The notes beneath the pieces were generated by a model, which saw only the letters and a program-made list of their open reading frames with translations, made no database searches and was not told the DNA's origin. 64,000 nt of DNA. Origin: CAYNFR01 sp964396595. GTDB taxonomy: Bacteria > Bacteroidota > Bacteroidia > Chitinophagales > Saprospiraceae. A program made the translations under genes and the position numbers. Below, one piece after another: positions 8,811-18,484 of this stretch. Positions within the stretch are counted from its first letter, which is position 1; each line of letters starts with the position of its first letter. The stretch spans positions 23,754-87,753 of the forward strand of contig CAYNFR010000010.1 in the NCBI GenBank assembly GCA_964396595.1, read 5' to 3'.

Positions 8811-11338
8811 AGAATAACTGGTCTTATATTCGTCGGGTAGCGGTAAATGATGCCCGAAAGGATTTGCGAAAACTATTGATGTTCGTATCTTCTATTATCC
8901 TAGGTATAGCTGCCTTGGTGGCTATAAACTCCTTCAATTATAATCTAATACGAGATATTGATCAGCAAGCTGCTGGACTGCTGGGAGCTGATCTTGTCAT
9001 ATCCGACAATAAGGCTATTAATTCCGAATTACTTCGCATAGCAGATTCGATACCGGGAGATAAAGCTTCTCAATTATCACTATTTTCTATGTCGTTTCTC
9101 CCACGACAAGAAGCAACGCAGTTCGTCAGTCTGAAGGCGCTCAGGGGAGGATTCCCATTTTATGGTAAGTTGATAACAGAACCTATTGAGGCTGCTACTC
9201 GTTTTAGAGAAAATCCTTCAGCCCTGGTCGAGTCGGGCATGATGATTCAATACGATCTTGAGGTGGGCGATAGCATCCGACTCGGTAATACAAGTTTTGT
9301 CATTAGCGGTAGCTTAAAAAATAGTTTTGGTGGCAATGCGATGGCCGGAACATTTGCCCCTGCTGTTTACATCAGTCAAGACTATATTGAAGAAACAGGG
9401 CTGATTCAACCGGGTAGTCTGATCGAATATGAATTCTATTATAAGACCCCATCCTCTTTTGATGCGAATAAATGGCGCGAAGAACACAGAGAAACTTTCC
9501 GCAATGAAAGTGTCAGAATACAAACCATCGACAGCCGTAAAGAAGAGCTTAAAGTGGCATTTTCTAATCTCAATTACTTTCTTAACCTAGTCGCTTTAGT
9601 ATCATTAATCCTCGGCTGTATCGGCGTAGCCAGTAGTGTACTCATTTATATCCGAACGAAGATAAACGCCATCGCCATATTCCGATGTCTGGGTATGAAA
9701 GGAGAAGAAGCGATGAGCATCTATTTTTTACAAATCATGATCCTGGGGATGGTCGGCGTGATCAAAGGAGTGATACTGGGTAGCTTAGTCCAAATGTACT
9801 TACCTGTGGTGTTTAAGGATTTTCTTCCTTATCAAGTAAACATGATCTTCTCTCCTAGAGCAGCGACAGAGGGATTTGTGATCGGCATGATTGTAACAGC
9901 CCTTTTTGTACTTAATCCATTACTATCTATCAGAAAAGTCAGTCCCTTGATGACCTTACGGGTTCAAGGGGAAACAAATGAAAATGCTAAAGACCCCATA
10001 AGGTGGTTAGTCAATACGGCTATAGTAATATCTGTTTTTCTATTCTTATGGCGATTGACTGGTAGCTTGCGTAATGGCCTAATATTCACAGTGGTCATAG
10101 GTCTCGGGTTTCTGACCTTGTTTCTGGTATCTCGAATGATCATCGGTTTGATTAGAAAGTTTTTCCCTACTGGCTGGAGTTATGTATTCCGTCAAGGTCT
10201 TTCTAATCTCTATAGACCGCACAATCAGACGACGCTCTTGCTTTTGTCTATTGGTTTAGGCACCTCAATACTTACCTTGCTGTTTATCATCCAGGGATTA
10301 ATACTTAAAAATGTTTCTTCTATGGAAGCGGGCAATCAGCCCAATGTGATACTGTATGGTATTGAGACAAATCAGAAAGATTCGCTTGCCGATATGGCTT
10401 TGAGTTATGATTTGCCGCTTATTCAGCAGGTGCCTATCATTACCATGAATATCGAAGCATGGAAGGGCAAAACAAAACAAGAATGGCTACGTGACAGTAC
10501 CCGTACAGCTAACCGCTGGGCAATAAATAGAGAGGCACGTGTGACCTATCGCGATACGATTAATGCAGATGAAAAACTTCTCCGCGGTCAGTACACCGGA
10601 TATGTCCGACCGGGCGATAGTATTTTCGTTTCTGTAGCCGATACATGGGCGGAGGCACTGGATGTAGATCTCGGTGATGAGATAGTATGGAATGTTCAAG
10701 GGGCCCGGATTACTACTTATGTGGGCAGTATAAGAGAGATCAATTTCCGATCCATGCAGACCAGATTTTTTGTCTTGTTCCCTAGAGGTGTATTAGAACA
10801 AGCGCCACAGTTTCATGTGCTCGTTACAAAAACCCCTGACACGGAGACAACGGCTAGATTTCGCAAAGCAGCCGTCAAAGCATTTCCAAATGTCTCAGTT
10901 GTTGACCTAGGAAGCATACTTGCTGCCCTCAATGAAATCCTGAAAAAAGTGACCTATGTCATCCAATTTATGGCGGGCTTCAGCATCTTGACCGGAATCA
11001 TTGTTCTATTGAGTTCATTGCTGCTGAGTAAATATCAGCGTATAAGAGAGAGTGTATTATTGCGCACCATTGGGGCTACTTCACGCCAGATATTCATGAT
11101 CAGTGCCACCGAGTATGCCATTCTGGGCTCACTATCGGCATTAACAGGCATAATCATCGCTATCATCGGCAGTTATTTTATAGCTACACGGCAGCTTGAG
11201 CTTGCCTTTCAGCTAAACTGGTGGCCTATCATTATCATTTTCTTGATTGTCGTCTCTGTCACTATTCTGATAGGCCTATGGAATAGTCGCGATGTGATCA
11301 CTAAGTCTCCATTGGAGATATTGCGGCAAGAGGTGTAG
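8807..11338 (+). CDS. ybbP: ABC transporter permease, YbbP-like (two FtsX domains)
   Basis: An 843-residue membrane protein with an N-terminal anchor helix (about 20-45), a periplasmic MacB-type domain, an FtsX-type three-helix block around 250-390, further helices near 395-460 and a second periplasmic domain. A second FtsX block ends the protein (about 710-835). This duplicated architecture is that of YbbP/LolCE-type permeases. The partner ATPase gene overlaps by four bases. Role in the family: extracting or releasing hydrophobic envelope molecules; coupling to the TesA-like esterase is suggested by the conserved neighbourhood but unproved here. Confidence 0.9.
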   Translation: MKNNWSYIRRVAVNDARKDLRKLLMFVSSIILGIAALVAINSFNYNLIRDIDQQAAGLLGADLVISDNKAINSELLRIADSIPGDKASQLSLFSMSFLPRQEATQFVSLKALRGGFPFYGKLITEPIEAATRFRENPSALVESGMMIQYDLEVGDSIRLGNTSFVISGSLKNSFGGNAMAGTFAPAVYISQDYIEETGLIQPGSLIEYEFYYKTPSSFDANKWREEHRETFRNESVRIQTIDSRKEELKVAFSNLNYFLNLVALVSLILGCIGVASSVLIYIRTKINAIAIFRCLGMKGEEAMSIYFLQIMILGMVGVIKGVILGSLVQMYLPVVFKDFLPYQVNMIFSPRAATEGFVIGMIVTALFVLNPLLSIRKVSPLMTLRVQGETNENAKDPIRWLVNTAIVISVFLFLWRLTGSLRNGLIFTVVIGLGFLTLFLVSRMIIGLIRKFFPTGWSYVFRQGLSNLYRPHNQTTLLLLSIGLGTSILTLLFIIQGLILKNVSSMEAGNQPNVILYGIETNQKDSLADMALSYDLPLIQQVPIITMNIEAWKGKTKQEWLRDSTRTANRWAINREARVTYRDTINADEKLLRGQYTGYVRPGDSIFVSVADTWAEALDVDLGDEIVWNVQGARITTYVGSIREINFRSMQTRFFVLFPRGVLEQAPQFHVLVTKTPDTETTARFRKAAVKAFPNVSVVDLGSILAALNEILKKVTYVIQFMAGFSILTGIIVLLSSLLLSKYQRIRESVLLRTIGATSRQIFMISATEYAILGSLSALTGIIIAIIGSYFIATRQLELAFQLNWWPIIIIFLIVVSVTILIGLWNSRDVITKSPLEILRQEV

Positions 11339-11368
11339 GAAGATATGAGGGAATCGATCTGACGAGTA

Positions 11369-12307
11369 TTAAGCAAAGGATGCCAATCCTTCCCACATCA
11401 TTTTTCTAAACAATTCCTGATCAGCCATGGTAACAAGCTTAACTTTCGGTCGTTTACTCCGGTGAAGTAGCTGTACAAAACCTCGTCGCGGGTTATCATC
11501 ATGACCTTTTAAAACTCTTACTGCGGATCGAACTTGGTGTATGCTACATTCTGGTCTGAGCATGATAGCTGTGGCGATGGGATCGGCGAGGGTTACTGAG
11601 ACCTCGTCAAGATTTTTCTCGGCCCAGGCTATTCTAGTATTTTGCATGGCAGCGGATATTCTCCCTTGCTCAGTTCCTATATCATGTAGTGCTTGAACTT
11701 CCTCTATTCTTAACGCGGCTGCTTGGCAAGTCACATCCCATCCTATCATGGTGATAGACATTCCTGATGCGAGAACTATATCCGCAGCTTCCGGATCTGC
11801 CCATATATTAAACTCAGAAAAAGGGGTGATATTTCCGGGTAAGTTTACTAAGCCACCCATGACATAGCAGTGCTTTATTTGATTTATGTTATCAGGAAAT
11901 CGTTCGCAGAATTGTGCTATATTGGTTAACGGTCCCAGGGTTAATAGTTCTAATTCGCCTCGACATTCTTCGATAAGCCGCGCCAATGCTTGTATAGCTT
12001 CGCCATCATTGCACATTCTACCATTGGCCGGAAGGCCTATATCCCCCAATCCGTCCTTGCCATGAATAAAATCTGAAGTCTGTAGATGTCTGCGTAATGG
12101 CTTAGCTGCACCCTGCCAGACAGGACAGACACTTCCACACAGATCACGCACATACAATACATTCTGCATCACTCTCTCGATAGGAACATTGCCACCGACG
12201 CCACTTATCCCCACTATCTCAATATCCGTCGCCGCAAAAGCCATCATCAAGGCTATAGCATCATCCGTCCCGGCATCTGTATCGATGAATATTTTTCTTC
12301 TTTTCAA
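11369..12307 (-). CDS. Nucleoside hydrolase family protein lacking the catalytic His
   Basis: The 312-residue protein is an inosine/uridine-preferring nucleoside hydrolase (N-ribohydrolase) by its Ca-binding DTDAGTDDA motif (residues 9-17), the TLGPLTNIA segment, the VMGG loop and FNIWADPEA (Asn167). These enzymes cut nucleosides to base plus ribose. Where the family normally has His-Asp-Pro, this protein has TLADPIA: Ala241-Asp242, so the Ca ligand stays but the usual proton-donating His is missing. It may use another leaving-group strategy, another substrate, or be inactive. The start is TTG at 12307, supported by an AAGGAG Shine-Dalgarno eight bases upstream. Monocistronic, convergent with ybbP. 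Confidence 0.88.
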   Translation of the reverse strand: MKRRKIFIDTDAGTDDAIALMMAFAATDIEIVGISGVGGNVPIERVMQNVLYVRDLCGSVCPVWQGAAKPLRRHLQTSDFIHGKDGLGDIGLPANGRMCNDGEAIQALARLIEECRGELELLTLGPLTNIAQFCERFPDNINQIKHCYVMGGLVNLPGNITPFSEFNIWADPEAADIVLASGMSITMIGWDVTCQAAALRIEEVQALHDIGTEQGRISAAMQNTRIAWAEKNLDEVSVTLADPIATAIMLRPECSIHQVRSAVRVLKGHDDNPRRGFVQLLHRSKRPKVKLVTMADQELFRKMMWEGLASFA

Positions 12308-12464
12308 AACGCTTACTCCTTATTAAGGCCACAAGATACCTGATAGCATATAAAATTTTTATGTTGAATCTTATAGTCTCTACAAACTAAGACTTACTTA
12401 AACTTAAATAATCTGCCACTACAAGCGTTCTATTGTATATTTTTACACAAAAGCATTGATTATT

Positions 12465-13418
12465 ATGTCTTCCAAAATCGTTCCAGTAGTAGACCTCACG
12501 AAATACACATCTGATTCTCTAGCTCTGAAGGAGGCCTTTATTCAAGAGTTGGCAGATGCTTTTATGTCAATCGGGTTCGTCGCTGTAAAGAATCACGGTA
12601 TTAGCCAATCATTAATTGATGATTTTTATGCAGCTTGTAAGAAGTTTTACGCATTATCTGTGGAGGAGAAAAAGAAATATGAAATACCCGGCCTGGCCGG
12701 CCAAAGGGGATATACATCTTTTGGAAAAGAGCATGCCAAACATTCAAAAGTAGCCGATCTAAAAGAGTTCTTTCAATTTGGTCAGCAGGTCGAAGCAGAT
12801 CACCCAAAAAAAGCGTTCTATCCTGCTAATGTTCAAGTGTCTCAGGTTCCGGAATTTGCAGCCAAAGGATGGGAGCTCTTTCAATCCTTCGAGAAAGTGG
12901 GTAGCTACCTACTAGAGGCGATAGCTCATTTTCTAGGTCTTGAAAAAGATTATTTTTTGAATTACACCCGTGAGGGATCGAGTATACTCCGCGCGATTCA
13001 TTATCCACCTATCACGGTAGAGCCTGAAACCGCCATCAGAGCTGAACAACATGAAGATATCAACCTAATCACTCTGCTCGTCGGTGCTTCAGCAGGTGGA
13101 CTTCAGCTACAAAATAAAGCTGGTGAATGGCTCGATGCAATCCCCGAACCTGACGAATTAATGATCAATGTAGGTGATATGCTTCAGAGACTGACTAACA
13201 ATGTACTAAAATCCACTACGCATCGCGTGGTCAATCCACCTAGAGAAGAATGGCATAAACCTCGCTTGTCTATACCTTTCTTTATGCATCCGGTCGCAGA
13301 TATGGACCTAAGCTGCTTACCGAGTTGTGTAAATGCCGAGAACCCCCTTCACTACGCACCGATAACGGCTGGTGAATATCTTGACGAGCGGCTCAGAGAA
13401 ATAGGACTTAAAAAATAG
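12465..13418 (+). CDS. Isopenicillin-N-synthase-family 2OG-Fe(II) oxygenase
   Basis: A 317-residue non-haem iron dioxygenase. The N-terminal DIOX_N part (VPVVDLTKY ... GFVAVKNHGIS) is followed by a jelly roll with the iron-binding HED in AEQHEDINLITLL, the distal His in KSTTHRVVNPP, and the 2-oxoglutarate-binding Arg and Ser in RLSIPFF. All ligand positions are present. Family members hydroxylate or desaturate small molecules, or form ethylene or penam rings; the substrate here is open. ATG 12465 is preferred over an in-frame TTG nine bases upstream. It ends shortly before the convergent Bat operon. Confidence 0.88.
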   Translation: MSSKIVPVVDLTKYTSDSLALKEAFIQELADAFMSIGFVAVKNHGISQSLIDDFYAACKKFYALSVEEKKKYEIPGLAGQRGYTSFGKEHAKHSKVADLKEFFQFGQQVEADHPKKAFYPANVQVSQVPEFAAKGWELFQSFEKVGSYLLEAIAHFLGLEKDYFLNYTREGSSILRAIHYPPITVEPETAIRAEQHEDINLITLLVGASAGGLQLQNKAGEWLDAIPEPDELMINVGDMLQRLTNNVLKSTTHRVVNPPREEWHKPRLSIPFFMHPVADMDLSCLPSCVNAENPLHYAPITAGEYLDERLREIGLKK

Positions 13419-13436
13419 TCGTACCACATTTCACTG

Positions 13437-15152
13437 TCAATCCCGAAGATTCAATTCGATGGCTTCGATGATCTCTAATGCGTGATCATAGTCTTGACTT
13501 GCATTGGTCGGTGAGATAGTAGCATAAAGTGCCTGCTCTCCGCGTTCGAGCAGATTCATCAACTGTTCTGTTTGTCCTGATAGCTGGTAGTCATCCATCA
13601 TCTTCGAGATATCCTTTTTACTCATTTGTGTAGAATCAAGGCGAAGTTTATCTGTAAGATATTGCATCATAGTACGTCTCAATTCAATATAGTATGCTTG
13701 TACATGACCAGTGTCGAGTTCCTTTTGCGCATTGGCTAGTTGACTGAGTGCAAATGATCTCGCACGGACCTGTCTTACTTCTCTTATGTCAATAGAATCC
13801 CTTTTGTCCATCTTACGCTTGTAAACGAATAATCCGATGAATGCCAGGGCACATAAGCCATTGACCGTAAAATATATAGGTGTACCGACAATCGCAAAAG
13901 GTCTCGAAGAAGTCGTCATATTAAGATAAATAGGAGGTAGCTGAATGGATTGCGATTGCGCATCGGTAGAGGCACGATTGACACCTTTGACCACATTGAT
14001 CGTATACGCTTCACTGATAACACGCTGATAGCGTGCACTATCAGGATTAAAAAATGTCATTTCCGGCTTAAAAGTTAATTGCCCTGTTCTTTTCGGTAAG
14101 AGTAGATATTCAAAAGTTTTAGTCACTTGAATATTATTATCGACCGAAATAACATCTTGAGCAAGTAGACTAGGTTCATAAATGTCAAAGTCTTCCGTAA
14201 ATGACTGTCTTGGCGCTTCTATAAAGCGCGCATCACCGACACCCCTTATCTGCAATGTTAGCCTGACAGCGTCATCAGAAGAAATTGACTTTTTGTCTAC
14301 TGCTGTACCAAGATAAAAATCGCCTACCGCACCACAGAATGACTCTGGTGCTCCTGCCGGTAAATCAACAATCTTAATAACAACTTCTTCAGAGCTCACG
14401 CGTGTGGACCTCAGCCGCGTATTGAAGAAAAAACTTGTTCGCTGTCCCGGCTCTGCTATCCCTAGTTCGGCAATGATCGGTGGTATGGTGTAGGTTCCGG
14501 TTTTTTGAGGATATAGAGCATAGTAGCTTAACACCCGCGAGGTGTACTGCACACCGTCGATAACAAGCTTACTCGTCTCTTGTGCGTAACGTGATATCCC
14601 TTGACGATGAAAACCGTCCATATCAGGAAACCTGACGAAATCATAAGATCGGACATCTTCGGTCGTCAATAAAACCACCTTCATGAGCAACTGCTGACCC
14701 ACATAGCCTGTGGTGTGATTCAACTCTACTCTGAGTATATTGGAGCCTTCGGCAATGGCAGTGGCAGGTTGAGGATTACCCTTAATGACTTCTATCTCTA
14801 TAGGATCAGTCTGATATTTCTTACCATCAACCAATATGGTAGCCGACCCAACAACATATTTTCCGGGCGTGGAACTGGCTAAATAAAATTGATAACTTGT
14901 CTTTCGCGTTGTACGACCATTGATAATGGTCATCTGAGTCGATGTCGAAGGACCAGAGACAGTCTCCCACCCATCAAATGAAGGAAATTGAATCCCACGT
15001 CCTTCGGCATTGGAGAGAGTGAAATTTAGCTCGACAAAATTTCCTTGTACAATCTGTTTAGCATCGGCACTAGCCACAAAATTTATGGATTGTGCGTCTA
15101 GCTGAAATATGCCGATGAAGGCAAGAATCGATAAAATGCATCTGTACATCAT
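13437..15152 (-). CDS. batD: BatD, aerotolerance operon protein
   Basis: A 571-residue secreted and membrane-anchored protein with signal peptide, several beta-sandwich domains (the N-terminal one has the family pattern around VQGNFVELNFTL), a single transmembrane helix near 425-450 and a cytoplasmic C-terminal domain. This is the BatD architecture. Bat proteins form a complex linked to oxygen or envelope stress tolerance in Bacteroides; the mechanism is unclear. Its ATG (15152) overlaps the TGA of the upstream short BatD-like gene by one base. It is the last gene of the Bat run; no batE follows. Confidence 0.88.
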   Translation of the reverse strand: MMYRCILSILAFIGIFQLDAQSINFVASADAKQIVQGNFVELNFTLSNAEGRGIQFPSFDGWETVSGPSTSTQMTIINGRTTRKTSYQFYLASSTPGKYVVGSATILVDGKKYQTDPIEIEVIKGNPQPATAIAEGSNILRVELNHTTGYVGQQLLMKVVLLTTEDVRSYDFVRFPDMDGFHRQGISRYAQETSKLVIDGVQYTSRVLSYYALYPQKTGTYTIPPIIAELGIAEPGQRTSFFFNTRLRSTRVSSEEVVIKIVDLPAGAPESFCGAVGDFYLGTAVDKKSISSDDAVRLTLQIRGVGDARFIEAPRQSFTEDFDIYEPSLLAQDVISVDNNIQVTKTFEYLLLPKRTGQLTFKPEMTFFNPDSARYQRVISEAYTINVVKGVNRASTDAQSQSIQLPPIYLNMTTSSRPFAIVGTPIYFTVNGLCALAFIGLFVYKRKMDKRDSIDIREVRQVRARSFALSQLANAQKELDTGHVQAYYIELRRTMMQYLTDKLRLDSTQMSKKDISKMMDDYQLSGQTEQLMNLLERGEQALYATISPTNASQDYDHALEIIEAIELNLRD

Positions 15153-15664
15153 CAAATCTTTCTTGTTTTAAGATCCCTCAACTGATATCGTATAGAATCC
15201 TGATTGCTCAGAGTATCTCTGACCATCGGGACGATAGCCGATCTTCTATGTATAGGTGAGGACATTCCTCGCTCTCGTTGAACAACTCTTTCCGGATTAT
15301 CTAATACGACAATGTTGATTGAGCCTGTTGTAATCACTTCTCCATCTGTATCCATAGTAGCACCTTCTAGCAGATACACACCTGGTGTGGTTACTGATAG
15401 AACATAAGAGTAGCTGGAAGATTGTTTAATCACACCATTAATCATACTGAAGGAGCTACTGGTATTAGGCCCAGCTACAATATTGAACGGTTCGAATGAT
15501 GGTGGATTAAACTTTCCTTGCAGATTTTCAATGGAAAATGTGACAGTAAAATCATTATAAGCAAGAATCGTATCATGACTCACGGTCATTGTAAACCTTT
15601 TTTCTTGAGCATACATATGCTTATAGGAACCAAGCAACAACAAAAAAATAATCAAGATCTTCAT
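15152..15664 (-). CDS. Short BatD-like periplasmic protein (N-terminal domain only)
   Basis: The 170-residue product has a signal peptide (about 1-19) and one domain that closely mirrors the first domain of the adjacent BatD: both have PSF(E/D)....V.GP(N/S)TS followed by ING....SYSY/SYQF and a TPG.Y strand. It lacks the later domains, the membrane helix and the cytoplasmic part, and ends in a basic tail. It is translationally coupled to batD (stop/start overlap TGATG). It may be a duplicated BatD domain acting as a soluble partner. The coupling and clean ends argue against simple truncation. Confidence 0.75.
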   Translation of the reverse strand: MKILIIFLLLLGSYKHMYAQEKRFTMTVSHDTILAYNDFTVTFSIENLQGKFNPPSFEPFNIVAGPNTSSSFSMINGVIKQSSSYSYVLSVTTPGVYLLEGATMDTDGEVITTGSINIVVLDNPERVVQRERGMSSPIHRRSAIVPMVRDTLSNQDSIRYQLRDLKTRKI

Positions 15665-15698
15665 AGGCTGGAGGTTAAAAAATCATTTCTACTCTTTA

Positions 15699-16427
15699 TT
15701 ACCAATCCTTTGTCGGTTTACTTTTATTGGAATCAGCGGATTTTTTCATTTTCTCTTGCACATTTTTGTCTTCGTTTTCTACAACTTGTAAGAGTTTTTC
15801 GGCATCGGCGCGTGTCATTTGATTGGACTGGCTGGCAGATTCTTCTTGTTCGTTAGTTTCGCTTTGTTGGTGCGAATCTTGATCATCGGGCGATTCATTC
15901 TGATAATCCTGATTTTGTTCCTGGGGATTTTCTTCACTATTTTGTTGCTGTTGTTGTTGATCTTGCTGCTCTTGTTGTTTGAGTAATTTGGCGATATATA
16001 GATTTTGTAATGCTTCGCGATCTGCGGGATTTATGCGTATAGCATCTTTATAGCTTGACACAGCTTCATTGAGTTGTCCTTCTTTGAGTTGAGCGTTTCC
16101 TCTGTTATATAAAGCTTCGTTGCGCTGCGCATCAGTCTTGGCATGCGCTATACTTTTGTCATAGAGCTGTGCAGCCTCTTCGTGTCTGTTTTGTTGAAAG
16201 ACAGAATTGCCTAAGTTAAAATAGACTTTCGAATCACTTTTCTGTTCGAGTGCTTTACGGTACTTCTCTTCAGCTATGTTGTATTGCTCGTCTTTATAGG
16301 CCTTGTCTGCACTGCGCTTGAGACTGTGCGATGATTGGGCACTAGCCATAATATATAGGGTGGTTAAGAGCATAATAGTTAATATGCTTCTTGACAGGGA
16401 GGGAGTTGATTTAAATAACATTAGCAT
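15699..16427 (-). CDS. batC: BatC, TPR protein of the aerotolerance operon
   Basis: A 242-residue protein with an N-terminal hydrophobic signal (about 12-30), three to four TPR units between about 35 and 140 (AEEKYRKALEQ, YFNLGNSVFQQ, ALYNRGNAQLKEG, SYKDAIRINPADREAL), then a low-complexity Gln/Glu/Ser-rich linker and a charged C-terminal helix. BatC proteins in this operon are TPR scaffolds thought to hold the VWA proteins together. It lies 30 bases downstream of batB and 34 upstream of the short BatD gene. Confidence 0.85.
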   Translation of the reverse strand: MLMLFKSTPSLSRSILTIMLLTTLYIMASAQSSHSLKRSADKAYKDEQYNIAEEKYRKALEQKSDSKVYFNLGNSVFQQNRHEEAAQLYDKSIAHAKTDAQRNEALYNRGNAQLKEGQLNEAVSSYKDAIRINPADREALQNLYIAKLLKQQEQQDQQQQQQNSEENPQEQNQDYQNESPDDQDSHQQSETNEQEESASQSNQMTRADAEKLLQVVENEDKNVQEKMKKSADSNKSKPTKDW

Positions 16428-16457
16428 CTGAAGCTTTTTAATTTTATTGTTAATTAA

Positions 16458-17477
16458 TCACACTGATAACTCACTAGGAGCAGAATTCGTCTTGTCCGAT
16501 ATAAAGAACTGAGCGATCAGCAGTAAAATTCCCAATGCTAGAAAATATTGAAAATAACTATAGTAGTCCGTGAAAGAGCGTTGCTCGACTTCTCTTTTTG
16601 AAATCTGTTCAATACGCTTACGGATGCCATCTATGATCTCAGCCCCCTGACCGATGAGCCACGCCTCACCACCACCGACTTGGGCTAGTTGATTGATCAT
16701 GTCGATATTGAGTGCTGAAGTAATCATTTCGCCTTTAGCATCTCTTTTGACCTTCTTTTGGCCTTGAGCCACATAAGGGATTACAGCCCCTTCAGCAGTA
16801 CCTACCCCGATGGTGTAAACGAATAAACCATTCTTGTGTGCCTCTTTTACTGCAGTTAGAGCATCACCATCATGATCTTCACCATCGGTCAAAATGATTA
16901 ATGCCCGCTGCGCCGGCTTGTCGTCCGTGTATGACTTTTCCACTAAAAGTACAGCCTCCTCAATAGCAGTACCTTGAGTAGGGGCCATATTGGTATTTGC
17001 GCTGTTAACAAACATTTGAGCTGCTGCATAATCATGGGTAAGTGGCATTTGCAAGTAGGCATTTCCGGCAAATAATATTAACCCTATCCGATTACCCTTT
17101 AATGCATCGACGAGACTTATACAAAGCCTCTTCGCACGTTCGAGCCGATTAGGCGAGATATCTTCAGCCAGCATACTATGAGAAACGTCGATTGCAATAA
17201 AGATATCCGAACTCTGTGCTGTAACTTTTTCTTTTTTAGTGCCCCATTGAGGGTTAGCTAGGGCGATGATGAGAAATAGGAGTGAAGAAATAGTAAGAAT
17301 ATTTTTTAAATGTCTCCTCTGGTCTCCCCATGAATCAATTAACAACTTTAGCAAGGAAGTCTCCCCGACACCTGTCAGGACTGTTCTCCTGCGTCGAATA
17401 TACAGATAATAAGCTCCTATCATTATGGGTATTAACCATAAGAATAAAAACGCCTGCGGATTTTCAAATCTGAACAT
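16458..17477 (-). CDS. batB: BatB, membrane-anchored von Willebrand A protein
   Basis: A 339-residue protein with two N-terminal transmembrane helices (about 10-25 and 58-76), a VWA domain starting IFIAIDVSHSML (metal-ion-dependent DxSxS motif intact; later TDGEDHDGD) and a C-terminal helix (about 310-328). The topology is that of BatB: the VWA domain probably lies in the periplasm between the anchors. Eight bases separate it from batA. Family role: protein-protein contacts within the Bat/MoxR system. Confidence 0.88.
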   Translation of the reverse strand: MFRFENPQAFLFLWLIPIMIGAYYLYIRRRRTVLTGVGETSLLKLLIDSWGDQRRHLKNILTISSLLFLIIALANPQWGTKKEKVTAQSSDIFIAIDVSHSMLAEDISPNRLERAKRLCISLVDALKGNRIGLILFAGNAYLQMPLTHDYAAAQMFVNSANTNMAPTQGTAIEEAVLLVEKSYTDDKPAQRALIILTDGEDHDGDALTAVKEAHKNGLFVYTIGVGTAEGAVIPYVAQGQKKVKRDAKGEMITSALNIDMINQLAQVGGGEAWLIGQGAEIIDGIRKRIEQISKREVEQRSFTDYYSYFQYFLALGILLLIAQFFISDKTNSAPSELSV

Positions 17478-17485
17478 AAAGCTTA

Positions 17486-18484
17486 TTACGGTAAAACGTC
17501 AAAAATTGTTTTTCTCAATACCCAATCCAATAATAACAAAGCTATCCCCGCCCACAAAAACTTTCGAAACTCCTCACTATACCGCTTGAAGGTCGTAACT
17601 TCCATCTTCGTTTTTTCAAGTTTGTCTATCTCTTCATAAATAGACTCAAGACTTGCTTGATCTGTTGCTCTGAAATATTGACCGCCGGTCATATCTGAAA
17701 TCTCCTTCATCAGCCTTTCATCGATCTCGACATTGGATAGCCCGAATACATATTGTCCATCAGCGCGTCTGCTCACTGGAGATAATGCTTGACCTCTAGA
17801 ACCTACACCGATCGTATATACCTTTACTTTCATCTCTTCTGCTATTTCTGCGGCTGTAATAGGCTTGACATATCCACTGTTATTCACCCCATCGGTCAAC
17901 AGAATAACCACTTTGCTCGTAGCCTCACTATCTTTTAATCTATTGACTGCCGAGGCAAGCCCCATGCCGATAGCTGTCCCATCTTCGAGCATACCGCATT
18001 GCAATTCATCAATAAAATCCTTCACTATCCTATGATCCGTGGTCAAAGGGCACTGAGTGAAACTCTCACCGGCAAAGACCACCAACCCTATACGATCATA
18101 CTTGCGCTTGTCGACAAACTCCTTTCCGACACGTTTGCTTACTTCTAGACGATTGGGCTCAAAATCCTGGGCAAGCATGCTACTACTGATATCTGTCACA
18201 AGCACTATATCAATGCCCTCCGCGGTTACGACCTCTTCCTTGAGCGTGAGCTGTGGTCTTGCCAATGCAATAATCATTGCTGCCAGCGAGATTAATTTCA
18301 GCCAGATCAGATGTGGGTATAGTCTGCTGCGCCATGTCTGCATTTCTTTCAATGCGCGTGCTGAGGATAAAATCATTCTGGGTTGATTCCTCTCAATATT
18401 CCTTTTGAAATAGAGATACATCAACGGCACTACACCTAATAACAACAGAAAAAAGGGGTTTTGAAAACTTGCTCCATCTATCAT
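17486..18484 (-). CDS. batA: BatA, membrane-anchored von Willebrand A protein
   Basis: A 332-residue paralogue of BatB, with two N-terminal transmembrane helices (about 8-25 and 58-76), a VWA domain with the MIDAS motif DISSSM and TDGVNNSG, and a C-terminal helix near 310-327. Order (moxR, DUF58, batA, batB, batC, batD) matches Bacteroidota Bat operons. Its ATG overlaps the TGA of the upstream gene (ATGA), so the two are probably translated together. Confidence 0.88.
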   Translation of the reverse strand: MIDGASFQNPFFLLLLGVVPLMYLYFKRNIERNQPRMILSSARALKEMQTWRSRLYPHLIWLKLISLAAMIIALARPQLTLKEEVVTAEGIDIVLVTDISSSMLAQDFEPNRLEVSKRVGKEFVDKRKYDRIGLVVFAGESFTQCPLTTDHRIVKDFIDELQCGMLEDGTAIGMGLASAVNRLKDSEATSKVVILLTDGVNNSGYVKPITAAEIAEEMKVKVYTIGVGSRGQALSPVSRRADGQYVFGLSNVEIDERLMKEISDMTGGQYFRATDQASLESIYEEIDKLEKTKMEVTTFKRYSEEFRKFLWAGIALLLLDWVLRKTIFDVLP

